Positions 25,865 through 34,383 are shown, numbered from the stretch's first letter. The stretch is 64,000 bases of DNA from Pseudomonas nitroreducens NBRC 12694 (GCF_002091755.1 NZ_BDAI01000001.1:248001-312000); one strand, 5' to 3'. Made by a program: numbers and translations. Notes: a model not told the origin generated them from the sequence alone.

Positions 25865-27478
25865 TCAGGCCACGCCCCGTTGCGACAGGCCGTCGAGCCA
25901 GTCCGGGTCCATCTGCGGCATGCTGTCGAGCAGGCGCGTGACGTAGCTGTCGCACGGCGGCGTGAACACCCGCTGCTTGTCGCCGAAATCGACGACGCGG
26001 CCAGCCTTGAGCACCAGCACGTCGTCGGCGATGGACTTCACCACCGACAGGTCGTGGGTGATGAACAGGTAAGTGATGCCCAGGCGCTGCTTGAGGTCGT
26101 CGATCAGCCGCAGGATGCCCTCCGCGACAAGCTGGTCGAGGGCGCTGGTGATCTCGTCGCAGACGATCACCGCCGGGTCCGCCGCCAGGGCGCGGGCAAT
26201 GCCCACCCGCTGTTTCTGCCCGCCGGACAGTTCGCCCGGTCGCCGGGCCATGAAGCGGCCGGGTTCCAGGCCCACGGCATCGAGCAATTCACGGGTTCGT
26301 TCTTCGCGCCGGGCAGCATCGAGGCCGCCATAGAACTGCAGTGGTCGCCCGACGATGTCACCGATGCGGTGGCGCGGGTTCAGCGCGGTGTCGGCCATCT
26401 GGTAGATCATCTGGATCGAACGCAGCTCGTCCCGGCTGCGCTTGGCGTAATGCCCCGCAAGCGGCCTGCCCTGGAACAGGATGCTGCCCTCGCGGCTGGG
26501 CAAGGCCCCGGTGATGCAACGCCCCAGCGTCGACTTGCCCGAGCCGGACTCGCCGACGATGGCCAGCGTGCGCCCCGGAAAGACCTTCAGCGACACGTCG
26601 TCGAGCACCTGCTTGTTGCCGTAGCCGGCGCGGATGCCGCGCAGCTCCAGCAGCGGTTGCTGGTCGGCGGCCACCGGCGGACGCGCCTCACACGCGAGGT
26701 TGCGTACCGCCCACAGCGAGCGGGTGTAGTCCGCCTGCGGCTCGGCGATCACCCGGCGCTTGTCGCCGCGTTCGACCATCTGGCCATCCTTGAGCACCAT
26801 CACCTCGTCGGCCATCTGCGCCACCACGGCGAGGTCGTGGGAGATGTAGATGGCCGCCACCTGGAACTCGCGGACCAGCTCGCGGATGGTCAGCAGGACG
26901 TCGATCTGCGTGGTGACGTCAAGTGCCGTGGTCGGTTCGTCGAAGATGATCAGGTCCGGCCGGCAGGACATCGCCATGGCCGTCATGATCCGCTGCAACT
27001 GGCCGCCTGACACCTGGTGCGGATAGCGCTCGCCGATGGTCTCGGGCTCGGGCAGGGAAATCTTCCGGTACAGCGCCACCGCATCCCGGCGCGCCTGTTC
27101 GCGGGGCGCCAGGCCGTGCTCCAGGGCGCTCTCGCAGTGCTGGTCGATCAACCGGTGCGCCGGGTTGAAGCTCGCCGCCGCGGACTGCGCCACATAGGCG
27201 ATGCGCGCGCCGAGCAGTTCGCGATGCTGCGCTTCGGGCACCTGGCGCAGGTCGATGCCGTCGAAGAGAATCTCGCCGCCGCTGATGCGGCAGCCGTCGC
27301 GGGTGTAGCCCATGGCGGCGAGGCCGATGGTGGACTTGCCGGCGCCGGACTCGCCGACCAGGCCGAGTATCCTGCCGCGCTGCAATTGCAGGTCGATGCC
27401 GTGGACGATATCGCTCCAGCCGTCCGCGCCGCCGGCCTCGATGCACAGGCCGGTAATCTTCAGTAGGGGTTCGCTCAT
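25865..27478 (-). CDS. dipeptide/nickel-type ABC transporter, two fused ATPase domains
   Basis: One polypeptide of 537 residues joins a DppD-like and a DppF-like ATPase. Walker A motifs are GESGAGKST and GESGSGKST; signature motifs are VSGGQLQR and LSGGQKQR; both halves have Walker B with IIFDEPT or VIVCDEI. The chosen start (MSEPLLKIT) follows CGAGGACACG; an upstream ATG at 27517 overlaps the permease stop as ATGA and would add 13 residues. With the two permeases and the Tat-exported binding protein it makes a complete peptide-type importer for the cluster substrate. Confidence 0.92.
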   Translation of the reverse strand: MSEPLLKITGLCIEAGGADGWSDIVHGIDLQLQRGRILGLVGESGAGKSTIGLAAMGYTRDGCRISGGEILFDGIDLRQVPEAQHRELLGARIAYVAQSAAASFNPAHRLIDQHCESALEHGLAPREQARRDAVALYRKISLPEPETIGERYPHQVSGGQLQRIMTAMAMSCRPDLIIFDEPTTALDVTTQIDVLLTIRELVREFQVAAIYISHDLAVVAQMADEVMVLKDGQMVERGDKRRVIAEPQADYTRSLWAVRNLACEARPPVAADQQPLLELRGIRAGYGNKQVLDDVSLKVFPGRTLAIVGESGSGKSTLGRCITGALPSREGSILFQGRPLAGHYAKRSRDELRSIQMIYQMADTALNPRHRIGDIVGRPLQFYGGLDAARREERTRELLDAVGLEPGRFMARRPGELSGGQKQRVGIARALAADPAVIVCDEITSALDQLVAEGILRLIDDLKQRLGITYLFITHDLSVVKSIADDVLVLKAGRVVDFGDKQRVFTPPCDSYVTRLLDSMPQMDPDWLDGLSQRGVA

Positions 27479-27513
27479 GCTGCGTGTCCTCGGACAATAG
27501 GTGGGCAGGACGG

Positions 27514-28329
27514 TCATCGCCGCTGGGCGAGGAACCAGTCGGCAACGAAGTTGACGGCGATCGCCAGCACGCCGATGGCGGCGGCAGGGATCAATGGCGT
27601 CAGGTCGCCAAAGGAAATCAGCGAGGCATTCTCGCGGACCATGCTGCCCCAGTCCGCCAGCGGCGGTTGCAACCCCAGGCCAAGGAACGACAGCGAGGAA
27701 ATGGTCAGGAACACGAAGCAGAAGCGCAGGCCGAATTCCGCCACCAGCGGTGCCCGCACATTGGGCAGCAGTTCCACCGCCACCAGCCAGAACAGCCCTT
27801 CGCCGCGCAGCCGGGCCACCTCCATGTAGTCGGTCACCACCACGTTGAGCGACACCGAGCGCGCCAGGCGGAAGATACGCGTGGCGTCCACCAGAGCGAT
27901 GACGAACACCAGGTTGGCGATGCTGGTACCGAAGATGGTCAGCAGGAGCAGCGCGCAGATCAGCTGCGGCACCGCCATCAGCACGTCCACCAGGCGTGAC
28001 AGTGCGCTGTCCACCCAGCCGCCCATGGCAGCGGCGATCAGCCCCAGCGAACCGCCGATGAAGAAGGCCAGAGCGGTGGACAGCAGCGCGATGCCGATGG
28101 TGTTGCGCGCGGCGAAGATCACCCGCGAGAGCATGTCGCGCCCCAGGGCATCGGTGCCCAGCCAGTGCTGCGCGCTCCAGGGGTCGTATTCGCCGCCGAC
28201 GATCTCGGTCTCGCCGAAGGGTGCCACCAGCGGGCCGAACAGCGCGAGGAAGGTGTAGAAAAGGATGATCAGCAGGCCGATGCGGGCGGTCCAGGTCATC
28301 TGCTTGAAGGTTGCGATCAAGGCATTCAT
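27514..28329 (-). CDS. ABC transporter permease, DppC/OppC type
   Basis: A 271-residue inner-membrane subunit with an N-terminal helix, the DppC-like segment HWLGTDALGRDMLSRVIFAARNT, and the permease loop around EVARLRGEGLFWLVAVELLPN that contacts the ATPase. About six helices are visible. It follows the DppB-like gene by 10 bases and its stop overlaps a potential ATPase start, so expression is coupled. The substrate is not implied by sequence; this family carries peptides, nickel, and many small catabolic substrates. Confidence 0.92.
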   Translation of the reverse strand: MNALIATFKQMTWTARIGLLIILFYTFLALFGPLVAPFGETEIVGGEYDPWSAQHWLGTDALGRDMLSRVIFAARNTIGIALLSTALAFFIGGSLGLIAAAMGGWVDSALSRLVDVLMAVPQLICALLLLTIFGTSIANLVFVIALVDATRIFRLARSVSLNVVVTDYMEVARLRGEGLFWLVAVELLPNVRAPLVAEFGLRFCFVFLTISSLSFLGLGLQPPLADWGSMVRENASLISFGDLTPLIPAAAIGVLAIAVNFVADWFLAQRR

Positions 28330-28339
28330 CGGCTCGTTC

Positions 28340-29296
28340 TCACTGGCGATGCAGCAGGCGCGGATTGGTAACGATGGACAGCACGTCGGCGAGCAGATTG
28401 ATGCCGATGTAGACCACCGCGAAGATGCAGCAACAGGCCTGGACCACCATGACGTCGCGCTTGATCACCGAGTCCACCATCAGTTGCCCGAGGCCGGGGT
28501 AGACGAACACCACCTCGACCACCACCACGCCGGTGATCAGGTACGCGAGGTTCACCGCAATGACATTGACGATGGGCGCCCAGGCGTTGGGCAACGCGTG
28601 GCGCAGGACGATCTTCAGCCGCGACAGGCCCTTGAGCCGGGCCATCTCGATGTAGGGCAGCTGCAGCAGGTCGAGCACCGCGATGCGCGTCATGCGCATC
28701 ATGTGGGCGGTGATCACCAGGGTCAGCGTGAGCGCCGGCAGGAAGGCCGCCTGCAGGTGCTCGAGCAGGCTTGCCGAGGCCGGTACGTCGGCGATGGAAG
28801 GAAACAGCGGGTGCTTCACCGCCAGCCAGAGGATCAGGATGTAGCCGATGAAGAACTCCGGCAGCGACACCGCCGCCAGGGAGACGATGTTCACCACCCG
28901 GTCATAGAACGAGTCCTTGTAGAGCGCCGCGAACAGCCCCAGCAGCAGCGCCAGCGGCACCGCGATCAGTGCCGTGTAGCCGGCCAGGAACAGCGTGTTC
29001 AGCAGGCGCTGGCCGATCAGTTCGGACACCGCCCGGCCGTTGGACAGCGAGGTGCCGAAGTCGCCCTGCAGGCTGCCCAGCAGCCAGTGCAGGTAGCGGC
29101 TCAGCGCGGGCTGGTCCAGCCCCAGCTCGTGGCGCAGGGCATGCAGCGCCTCGGGCGTGGCGGACTGGCCGAGCAGCTTCTGCGCCATGTCGCCGGGCAG
29201 CAGCTGCACCGCCGCGAAGATGAGTGCGGAGACGCCCAACAGGGTCAGGGCTCCGAGAAGAATGCGCCGCAAGAGAATGGGATAAATCAGAGCCAT
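28340..29296 (-). CDS. ABC transporter permease, DppB/OppB type
   Basis: The ATG at 29296 (MALIYPILLRR) gives 318 residues, as usual for DppB. The N-terminal helix and LLGVSALIFAAVQLLPGD, the periplasmic loop, and EMARLKGLSRLKIVLRHALPN, the ATPase-coupling loop, are present. Six helices are visible. It starts about 105 bases downstream of the alpha/beta hydrolase stop and pairs with the DppC-like permease at 27514-28329. Confidence 0.92.
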   Translation of the reverse strand: MALIYPILLRRILLGALTLLGVSALIFAAVQLLPGDMAQKLLGQSATPEALHALRHELGLDQPALSRYLHWLLGSLQGDFGTSLSNGRAVSELIGQRLLNTLFLAGYTALIAVPLALLLGLFAALYKDSFYDRVVNIVSLAAVSLPEFFIGYILILWLAVKHPLFPSIADVPASASLLEHLQAAFLPALTLTLVITAHMMRMTRIAVLDLLQLPYIEMARLKGLSRLKIVLRHALPNAWAPIVNVIAVNLAYLITGVVVVEVVFVYPGLGQLMVDSVIKRDVMVVQACCCIFAVVYIGINLLADVLSIVTNPRLLHRQ

Positions 29297-29400
29297 GGTA
29301 TCGACCTGCTGATCGGTTGGGCAGTTGTTGTTCTTCTGGTTTCTGGCGGTTACGGGGAGGGTTGGGCAGTGCCCACCCTCCTCCGGCGTATCGGCAGGCG

Positions 29401-30180
29401 TTAGTGCGAGGCCTTGTCCAGGAAGGCTTTCAGGTGGGGCACCACCTGGTCGCTCGCTTCGATCAGGATGGCGTGCTTGAGGTCCGGCAGTACCACCAGC
29501 TGCGAGTGCGGCAACGCCTCGGCGATCTGCCGGTTCAGGCCCGGATTGCAGCCGCCGTCGAACTCGCCGGTGAGCACCAGGCACGGTTGCTTCACTTCAT
29601 GCAGCCAGGGCGCCATCTCGGTCTCCGCGTAGATGTGGAAGACGTTGAGGAACACCTCGGCCGGCGTGTCCATCACCTGCTGCTTGCGCCATTCGATGAC
29701 CTCCGGATGCGCCGCGCAGAAGTTCTCGGTGAACCAGCGCTGGGTCAGGGTATCCAGCACCGGGCCGATGCCCTTTTCTTCCATGGCGCGGACCACCTTG
29801 CGCACGTTCTCGCTGTCCTGCGGCGAGCGGAATGCCGCGGTGGACAGCAGCCCGACGCTCAGCACGTGCTGCGGATACTTGTGCGCATAGGCGGGGCCGA
29901 TCATCCCGCCGAGGGAGTGGCCGATGATGTGCATCTGCTCGATGCCCAGCCGCGCACGCAGCGCCTCCAGGTCCTCCACCAGCTCTTCCAGGCCGAAGCC
30001 CTCGGTCGGCAGCGGCGATTCGCCGTGGCCGCGCAGGTCGTAGCGGATGCAGGTGAAGCTGTCCTTCAGCGCCTCGGTAACCTTGTCCCAGCCGGTCTTG
30101 CGCGCGCCGATGCCGTGCACCATCACCAGGGCGGGGCCCTGCCCGTCCACCACATAGGCGCAATCGATTGCCTTGCTCAT
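29401..30180 (-). CDS. alpha/beta hydrolase
   Basis: A 259-residue soluble hydrolase similar to enol-lactonases (PcaD) and RutD-like proteins. HGIGARKTGWD forms the oxyanion loop, GHSLGG holds the nucleophile Ser, and GEFDGGCNPG and LKHAILIE supply the likely Asp and His. The ATG at 30180 follows GGAGGCGCGTG. It is 11 bases after the tautomerase gene. In this cluster it probably cleaves an ester, lactone or amide formed after LLM monooxygenation. The exact bond is unknown. Confidence 0.9.
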   Translation of the reverse strand: MSKAIDCAYVVDGQGPALVMVHGIGARKTGWDKVTEALKDSFTCIRYDLRGHGESPLPTEGFGLEELVEDLEALRARLGIEQMHIIGHSLGGMIGPAYAHKYPQHVLSVGLLSTAAFRSPQDSENVRKVVRAMEEKGIGPVLDTLTQRWFTENFCAAHPEVIEWRKQQVMDTPAEVFLNVFHIYAETEMAPWLHEVKQPCLVLTGEFDGGCNPGLNRQIAEALPHSQLVVLPDLKHAILIEASDQVVPHLKAFLDKASH

Positions 30181-30191
30181 CACGCGCCTCC

Positions 30192-30401
30192 TCAGCCCTG
30201 GGCCTTTGCTTCTGCGATGATCTCTGCGTAGCTGCGGCCGCCTACGCCCCAGTCGGCCGGGTCCACCTCCTTGAGCAGGATGGTGACCGCCTGGGCCTTG
30301 CCGCCGCAGACCTGGAGGTAGGTGTCGGTCAGCGCCTGGATCAGCTCGCGCTTCTTTTCAGGGGTGCGTCCGGGGAAGAGTTCTACGGTAAGCAGGGGCA
30401 T
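30192..30401 (-). CDS. 4-oxalocrotonate tautomerase-like protein
   Basis: A 69-residue member of the tautomerase superfamily. After Met removal the N-terminal Pro (catalytic base) and Arg11 of 4-OT are kept, and the WGVGG turn matches the family GxGG-type motif. At the position of 4-OT Arg39 the residue is Thr (AVTILL), so the substrate-carboxylate contact differs and the natural substrate is probably not 2-hydroxymuconate. Its start overlaps the LLM oxygenase stop by one base. It likely isomerises an enol or conjugated keto product in the cluster pathway. Confidence 0.85.
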   Translation of the reverse strand: MPLLTVELFPGRTPEKKRELIQALTDTYLQVCGGKAQAVTILLKEVDPADWGVGGRSYAEIIAEAKAQG

Positions 30402-31453
30402 CAGCCGGTCCTCTTGTTCAGGTTGGGTTGGTTCGAGCGGGAACTGAAGTGCGGAATGACCTGCTCGCCGAAGCGCCGCATCATGTCCAGGCTGTCTTCC
30501 TGGGACTGGCCGAAGTTGGCGGTCATGATCACTTCGTCGATACCGGCCTCGGCATAGGCGGAAAGCTGATCGATCATCTGCTCGCGGGTGCAGATGAGCA
30601 GGTTCCTGCCCAGCTCCTCGATGGACTGCTGGCGTGGCAGCGCTTCGATGCCACCGCCATGGACGATGCCCGGCCCGGTGAACACGTTGTCGAAACGCCG
30701 GTAGTACTCGTAGGCCAGTTGCAGCTTCTCGCGGGCGTCGGCTTCATCGCGGGCGAGATAGGTCGCGCGCTGCAGCGACAGCCGGGCGCGCCTGGCGGAT
30801 TTCGCTTTCGCCTCGGCGTTGCCACGGCGGAAGGCGTTGACCTGGTCCAGCAGCATCTGGTGGTCGCCGCTCAGCGGCGTGGTCTGCACCGAGAAGCCCT
30901 GGCGCGCGCAGGCCTGGATGCCCTCGGGCGCCATGCTCGCCACCACCAGCGGAATTTCCCGCTCGGGGCGCGGCATCACGGTCAGCGGGCCGAACTGGTA
31001 GTACTTGCCGTCCCAGCTCACTTCCTTGCGCGTCAGCAGGGCCTGCAGCACGGCCAGGGATTCGTCGAAGCGCTCGCGGGTCTCGCTCATCGGCACGCCG
31101 AGCATCTCGATCTCGTACTTGAAGGCGCCGCGCCCCACGCCCAGCACCAGCCGGCCGTCGCACAGGGCATCGGCCTGCACCACTTCGCCGGCGAATACCC
31201 GCATGTCGCGGATCGGCAGCACGGCGATGGAGGTAGCCAGTTCGATGTGCCGGGTGACCGCGGCGATCTTCACCGCCATCTGCAGCGGCGAGGGCACCAG
31301 CAGGATGTTGATCAGGTGGTGCTCGGGGATGGAGATGCCGGCATAGCCGACCTCTTCCGCCACCACGGCCTGCTCGACCATGTGCTCATAGAGCTGTTTG
31401 CCGGAGGCATCCGGATCGGGCAGGTAGGAGCTGAGGAAATGGTTGAATTCCAT
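30401..31453 (-). CDS. LLM class flavin-dependent monooxygenase
   Basis: A 350-residue TIM-barrel enzyme of the luciferase-like group (SIPEHHLINILLVPSPLQ, LATSIAVLPIRDMRVFAGEV, LDGRLVLGVGRGAFKYE-type segments). It uses reduced FMN and oxygen to oxidise the substrate, and the reductase is encoded 21 bases upstream. The ATG at 31453 was chosen; a GTG at 31465 would add four residues and is possible. RutA and other LLM enzymes open N-heterocycles or cleave C-N or C-S bonds; which reaction occurs here cannot be read. It is the central oxygenase of the 23.6-34.1 kb cluster. Confidence 0.9.
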   Translation of the reverse strand: MEFNHFLSSYLPDPDASGKQLYEHMVEQAVVAEEVGYAGISIPEHHLINILLVPSPLQMAVKIAAVTRHIELATSIAVLPIRDMRVFAGEVVQADALCDGRLVLGVGRGAFKYEIEMLGVPMSETRERFDESLAVLQALLTRKEVSWDGKYYQFGPLTVMPRPEREIPLVVASMAPEGIQACARQGFSVQTTPLSGDHQMLLDQVNAFRRGNAEAKAKSARRARLSLQRATYLARDEADAREKLQLAYEYYRRFDNVFTGPGIVHGGGIEALPRQQSIEELGRNLLICTREQMIDQLSAYAEAGIDEVIMTANFGQSQEDSLDMMRRFGEQVIPHFSSRSNQPNLNKRTG

Positions 31454-31474
31454 GTTGTTGTCCACTCGGTGGTC

Positions 31475-32470
31475 TTAGTGTTTCCAGTCCAGCCAATGCA
31501 CGGGCTTGCCCGCGATGCCGGCAATTCGTCCGCCATCGGCAGTGTCGCAGTAGATGCCGAAGCTGTCGGCCTGCCGCTCGCTGAAGAAGCGGTGGAGCAT
31601 GCTGATGCAGTAGTCGCCGCGGACCAGCAGCCAGGGCTCGTCCTCGGCACGGAAGACACGCACTTCCCGCCCGGCGTCGCTGGCCAGCGCCAGTTCGGCG
31701 CTGGCGTCCGCGCGAAAAATCAGGCGGGTGAAGTCGTCGCCCGCCTCCTCGAACATCGAGTAGATGAACGACACCTCGCCCACCAGGCCGACCCGGCGGA
31801 AGACCTCATCGATGACCGCCTTCTGGCTCACCCCGGCCCGCCAGAACACCTCCGGGATGCTCCAGTGCTCCTGGCCCGGCTCGCGCACCAGCAGCACACC
31901 GTTGTCGCGGGCGATCAGGCACCCGACCTTGAGCGCACTGCCGCGCTCCACCTGGATGGCCTTGGCGCCTTCGGCGAAGTCGATGTAGCTGCCGCGGAAG
32001 TAGCCCAGCGGGCTGCCGACGCTGCTGCGGTAGCGCTGCACCTCGCCGATCAGGATCACGTGGTCACCCGCTTCCACCAGGCTGTGGCGCCGGCAGCTGA
32101 GCACGCTCAGGCTGTCGGCCAGGCACGGCACGTCGGCCTCGCAGGACAACAGCTCGACCCCGGCGAACTTGTCGGCCGAGCGCCCGGCGAAGCGGTTCGA
32201 CAGGTCGCGCTGCCAGTCGCCGAGGATGTTGACGGCGAAGCGTTCGGCCGCACTGAAGACCACCAGGCTGCCGGCGCTTTTCGCAATGCACACCAGCACC
32301 AGTGCCGGGCTCAGCGAGACCGACGTGAAGGAGTTCGCCGTGAAGCCGCGGGGCGTTCCGTCGGCCTCGCGGGTGGTGACGATGGTGACGCCGGTCATGA
32401 AGGTGCCGAAGACGTTGCGCAGGCTGCGCGTGTCGTCCGCGCTGACCGAATGCCAGTCGAGGTTGCTCAT
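31475..32470 (-). CDS. flavin reductase fused to a degenerate Nudix-like domain
   Basis: A 331-residue protein. Residues 1-165 are a flavin-reductase domain (FGTFMTGVTIVTTREADG, GFTANSFTSVSLSPALVLVC, FAVNILG, HSLVEAGDHVILIGEV) that should supply FMNH2 to the LLM oxygenase. Residues about 170-310 resemble a Nudix fold (VGCLIARDNGVLLVREPG), but the Nudix box reads DEVFRRVGL, with Arg in place of the metal-binding Glu pair, so pyrophosphatase activity is unlikely. The domain may instead bind a nucleotide or flavin. It follows the binding-protein gene by 14 bases. The fusion is unusual; ordinary RutF/HpaC reductases stop after the first domain. Confidence 0.85.
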   Translation of the reverse strand: MSNLDWHSVSADDTRSLRNVFGTFMTGVTIVTTREADGTPRGFTANSFTSVSLSPALVLVCIAKSAGSLVVFSAAERFAVNILGDWQRDLSNRFAGRSADKFAGVELLSCEADVPCLADSLSVLSCRRHSLVEAGDHVILIGEVQRYRSSVGSPLGYFRGSYIDFAEGAKAIQVERGSALKVGCLIARDNGVLLVREPGQEHWSIPEVFWRAGVSQKAVIDEVFRRVGLVGEVSFIYSMFEEAGDDFTRLIFRADASAELALASDAGREVRVFRAEDEPWLLVRGDYCISMLHRFFSERQADSFGIYCDTADGGRIAGIAGKPVHWLDWKH

Positions 32471-32484
32471 CCCGTTCTCCCGCT

Positions 32485-34065
32485 TCACGCCAGCGACCAG
32501 CGCTCGATGGCGCGCATGCCGTCCAGGGCCATGTCGCCGGCCACGGTCGGCGACGTCACCACATCGTTGCCCATGCCCATGATGTGGTTCATGAACATCG
32601 GTACCACGGTGGCGCCCTCGTCGTGCAGCATCGCCTGCATGTCCCAGTAGATGGCCTTGCGCCGGGCCTCGTCGAGCTCGGAGCGGGCCTGCAGCATCAG
32701 TTTGTCGAAGCGCTCGTTGTTCCACTGGGTGTCGCCCCAGGAAGCGCCGCTGGCGTAGATCTGGCTGAAGATCCAGTCCGGCGTGGCGCGGCCGGTCCAG
32801 TAGCACATGCACATCGGCTTCTTCGACCAGACGTTGATCCAGTAACCGTCGTTGGATTCGCGCACCACCTTGAGGTTGATGCCGGCCTTGCGCGCGCTTT
32901 CCTCGAACAGCACGCCGGCATCCACCGCCCCGGCGAAGGCCGCGTCGGCGGCACTGATGCTGATATCCAGGCTGTCCAGCCCGGCCTGCTTGAGGTAGAA
33001 GCGCGCCTTGTCGGGGTCGTACTGGCGCTGGGCGAGCTCGCTGTTGAAGTACTTCTGCTGGCGGCCGATGGGGTGGTCGTTGCCAACGCTGCCGTGGCCG
33101 CGCAGGATCGACTTCACCCACTGTTCGCGGTCCACTGCGTGCTTGAGCGCCAGGCGCACGTTGTTGTCCTGGAACGGGCTGACCTTGGCGATCATCGGCA
33201 TGGTCGCGTGGTTCAGGCCGGTGACCTCGGCGATGCGTACCTTGTTGCTGCGCTGCAGCAGCGACAAGGTCTTGATCTCCACGCGGTTGATGACGTTGAC
33301 CTTGCCGGTGAGCAGCGCGTTCTGGCGCGCCACGGAGTCGGCGATGGCGATCAGCTCTGCCTCCTCGACGTGCGCCCGGCCCGGCTTCCAGTAGTTGGGA
33401 TTGCGCACTACGAAGGCACGGACACCGGGGTTGTACTCCTTGAGCATGTAGCCGCCGGTGCCCACGCCGGAGCGCCAGTCCACCTGGCCGTCAGCGCCAC
33501 GCGGCAGGATGCTCAGGTGGTAGTCGCTCATCAGCACGGGAAAGTCGGCGTTGCCGCCCTTGAGGCTGACGCGCACCGTCGAGTCATCGACCGCCTTCAC
33601 TTCGTCGATCTGCGAGACGATCGATTTGGACAGGGACTTGGAGCCGTCCTTGCGGTGGTAGTCGAGCGTGGCCACCACGTCATCGGCGACGAAGGGCTTG
33701 CCGTTGTGGAACTGCACGCCACTGCGCAGCTTGAAGGTCCAGACCCTGGCGTCCGGCGAGGACTCCCAGGACTCGGCCAGTTCGGGAATGGCGTTGCCGC
33801 TGCTGTCGATCTCCACCAGGTTGCCGCGCAGCGCCTGGCTCAGCAGCATCATGAAGTCGTCTTCGGCCAGGCCCGGATCCAGGCTGTCGGTGGTCGACGC
33901 GCCGGCCAGGCCGAATACCAGTCGCCCGCCCTTCTTCGGCTCGGCGAATGCCGGCAGCGGCAAGCCGCCCAGCAACACGCCGGCCCACAAAAGCCCCATC
34001 GTCCCTTTCACCAGGTCACGACGGGTTACGCCGGAGGATGGCTCCCCAGGTTGCTTTTCCTTCAT
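32485..34065 (-). CDS. Tat-exported peptide/nickel-type ABC substrate-binding protein
   Basis: A 526-residue family-5 solute-binding protein of the DppA/OppA type. The N-terminus has a twin-arginine signal (TRRDLVKG, Arg15-Arg16) ending near PAFA, so it is exported folded. The body shows YDLRR-like SBP_bac_5 features such as ELAESWESSPDARVWTFKLR and GVQFHNGKPFVADDVVATLDY. It is the first gene of the minus-strand cluster with a good ribosome site (GCGAGGTGTGGG). Three related palindromes lie upstream. It delivers the pathway substrate to the permeases and fused ATPase encoded downstream. Confidence 0.92.
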   Translation of the reverse strand: MKEKQPGEPSSGVTRRDLVKGTMGLLWAGVLLGGLPLPAFAEPKKGGRLVFGLAGASTTDSLDPGLAEDDFMMLLSQALRGNLVEIDSSGNAIPELAESWESSPDARVWTFKLRSGVQFHNGKPFVADDVVATLDYHRKDGSKSLSKSIVSQIDEVKAVDDSTVRVSLKGGNADFPVLMSDYHLSILPRGADGQVDWRSGVGTGGYMLKEYNPGVRAFVVRNPNYWKPGRAHVEEAELIAIADSVARQNALLTGKVNVINRVEIKTLSLLQRSNKVRIAEVTGLNHATMPMIAKVSPFQDNNVRLALKHAVDREQWVKSILRGHGSVGNDHPIGRQQKYFNSELAQRQYDPDKARFYLKQAGLDSLDISISAADAAFAGAVDAGVLFEESARKAGINLKVVRESNDGYWINVWSKKPMCMCYWTGRATPDWIFSQIYASGASWGDTQWNNERFDKLMLQARSELDEARRKAIYWDMQAMLHDEGATVVPMFMNHIMGMGNDVVTSPTVAGDMALDGMRAIERWSLA

Positions 34066-34092
34066 CCCACACCTCGCAAGACACTTGAGTTT

Positions 34093-34106
34093 TGTACGAC
34101 CGTACA
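34093..34106. promoter_or_regulatory. operator-like palindrome 1 upstream of the catabolic cluster
   Basis: Perfect dyad TGTACG-AC-CGTACA, centred about 35 bases before the binding-protein start. It shares its design with two further sites at 34194 and 34247 and is a probable TetR-family operator. Confidence 0.7.
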
Positions 34107-34193
34107 GGCCTGAAGCGAAGTTGGGCCTGGGGTCTTCTGTTTGTTTTTATCCACTCAACGCGACTGCCCCGGAGACTTCTATCGAATCACTTT

Positions 34194-34207
34194 TGGACAG
34201 TCGTACA
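34194..34207. promoter_or_regulatory. operator-like palindrome 2 upstream of the catabolic cluster
   Basis: TGGACA-GT-CGTACA, two mismatches from the perfect site at 34093. The right arm is identical to the other two copies. Confidence 0.55.
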
Positions 34208-34246
34208 GATTATTAGCAACAAGAAATCCGCCATGCAAGAATTTTC

Positions 34247-34260
34247 TGTACAGACGTACA
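34247..34260. promoter_or_regulatory. operator-like palindrome 3 upstream of the catabolic cluster
   Basis: TGTACA-GA-CGTACA, one arm mismatch from the perfect site. It is 53 bases from site 2 and 154 from site 1, a layout that would allow cooperative binding or looping. Confidence 0.6.
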
Positions 34261-34383
34261 AAAGAATCTCGCAGATCTTCAGTTTCAAGGGAGAGCAAAG
34301 CGCGGCCGAGGGTGGCCGCAGGGGAGGAAAAAGGCAGGAAGTACTGGCGCCCTGGAGGGCAGAGCGCCATGGAACCTGACAGC

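Noticed and set aside
30428..32650. A 740-residue plus-strand frame opposite the LLM and flavin-reductase genes
   Set aside because: It is antisense to two clear enzymes with active-site motifs and itself lacks any domain.
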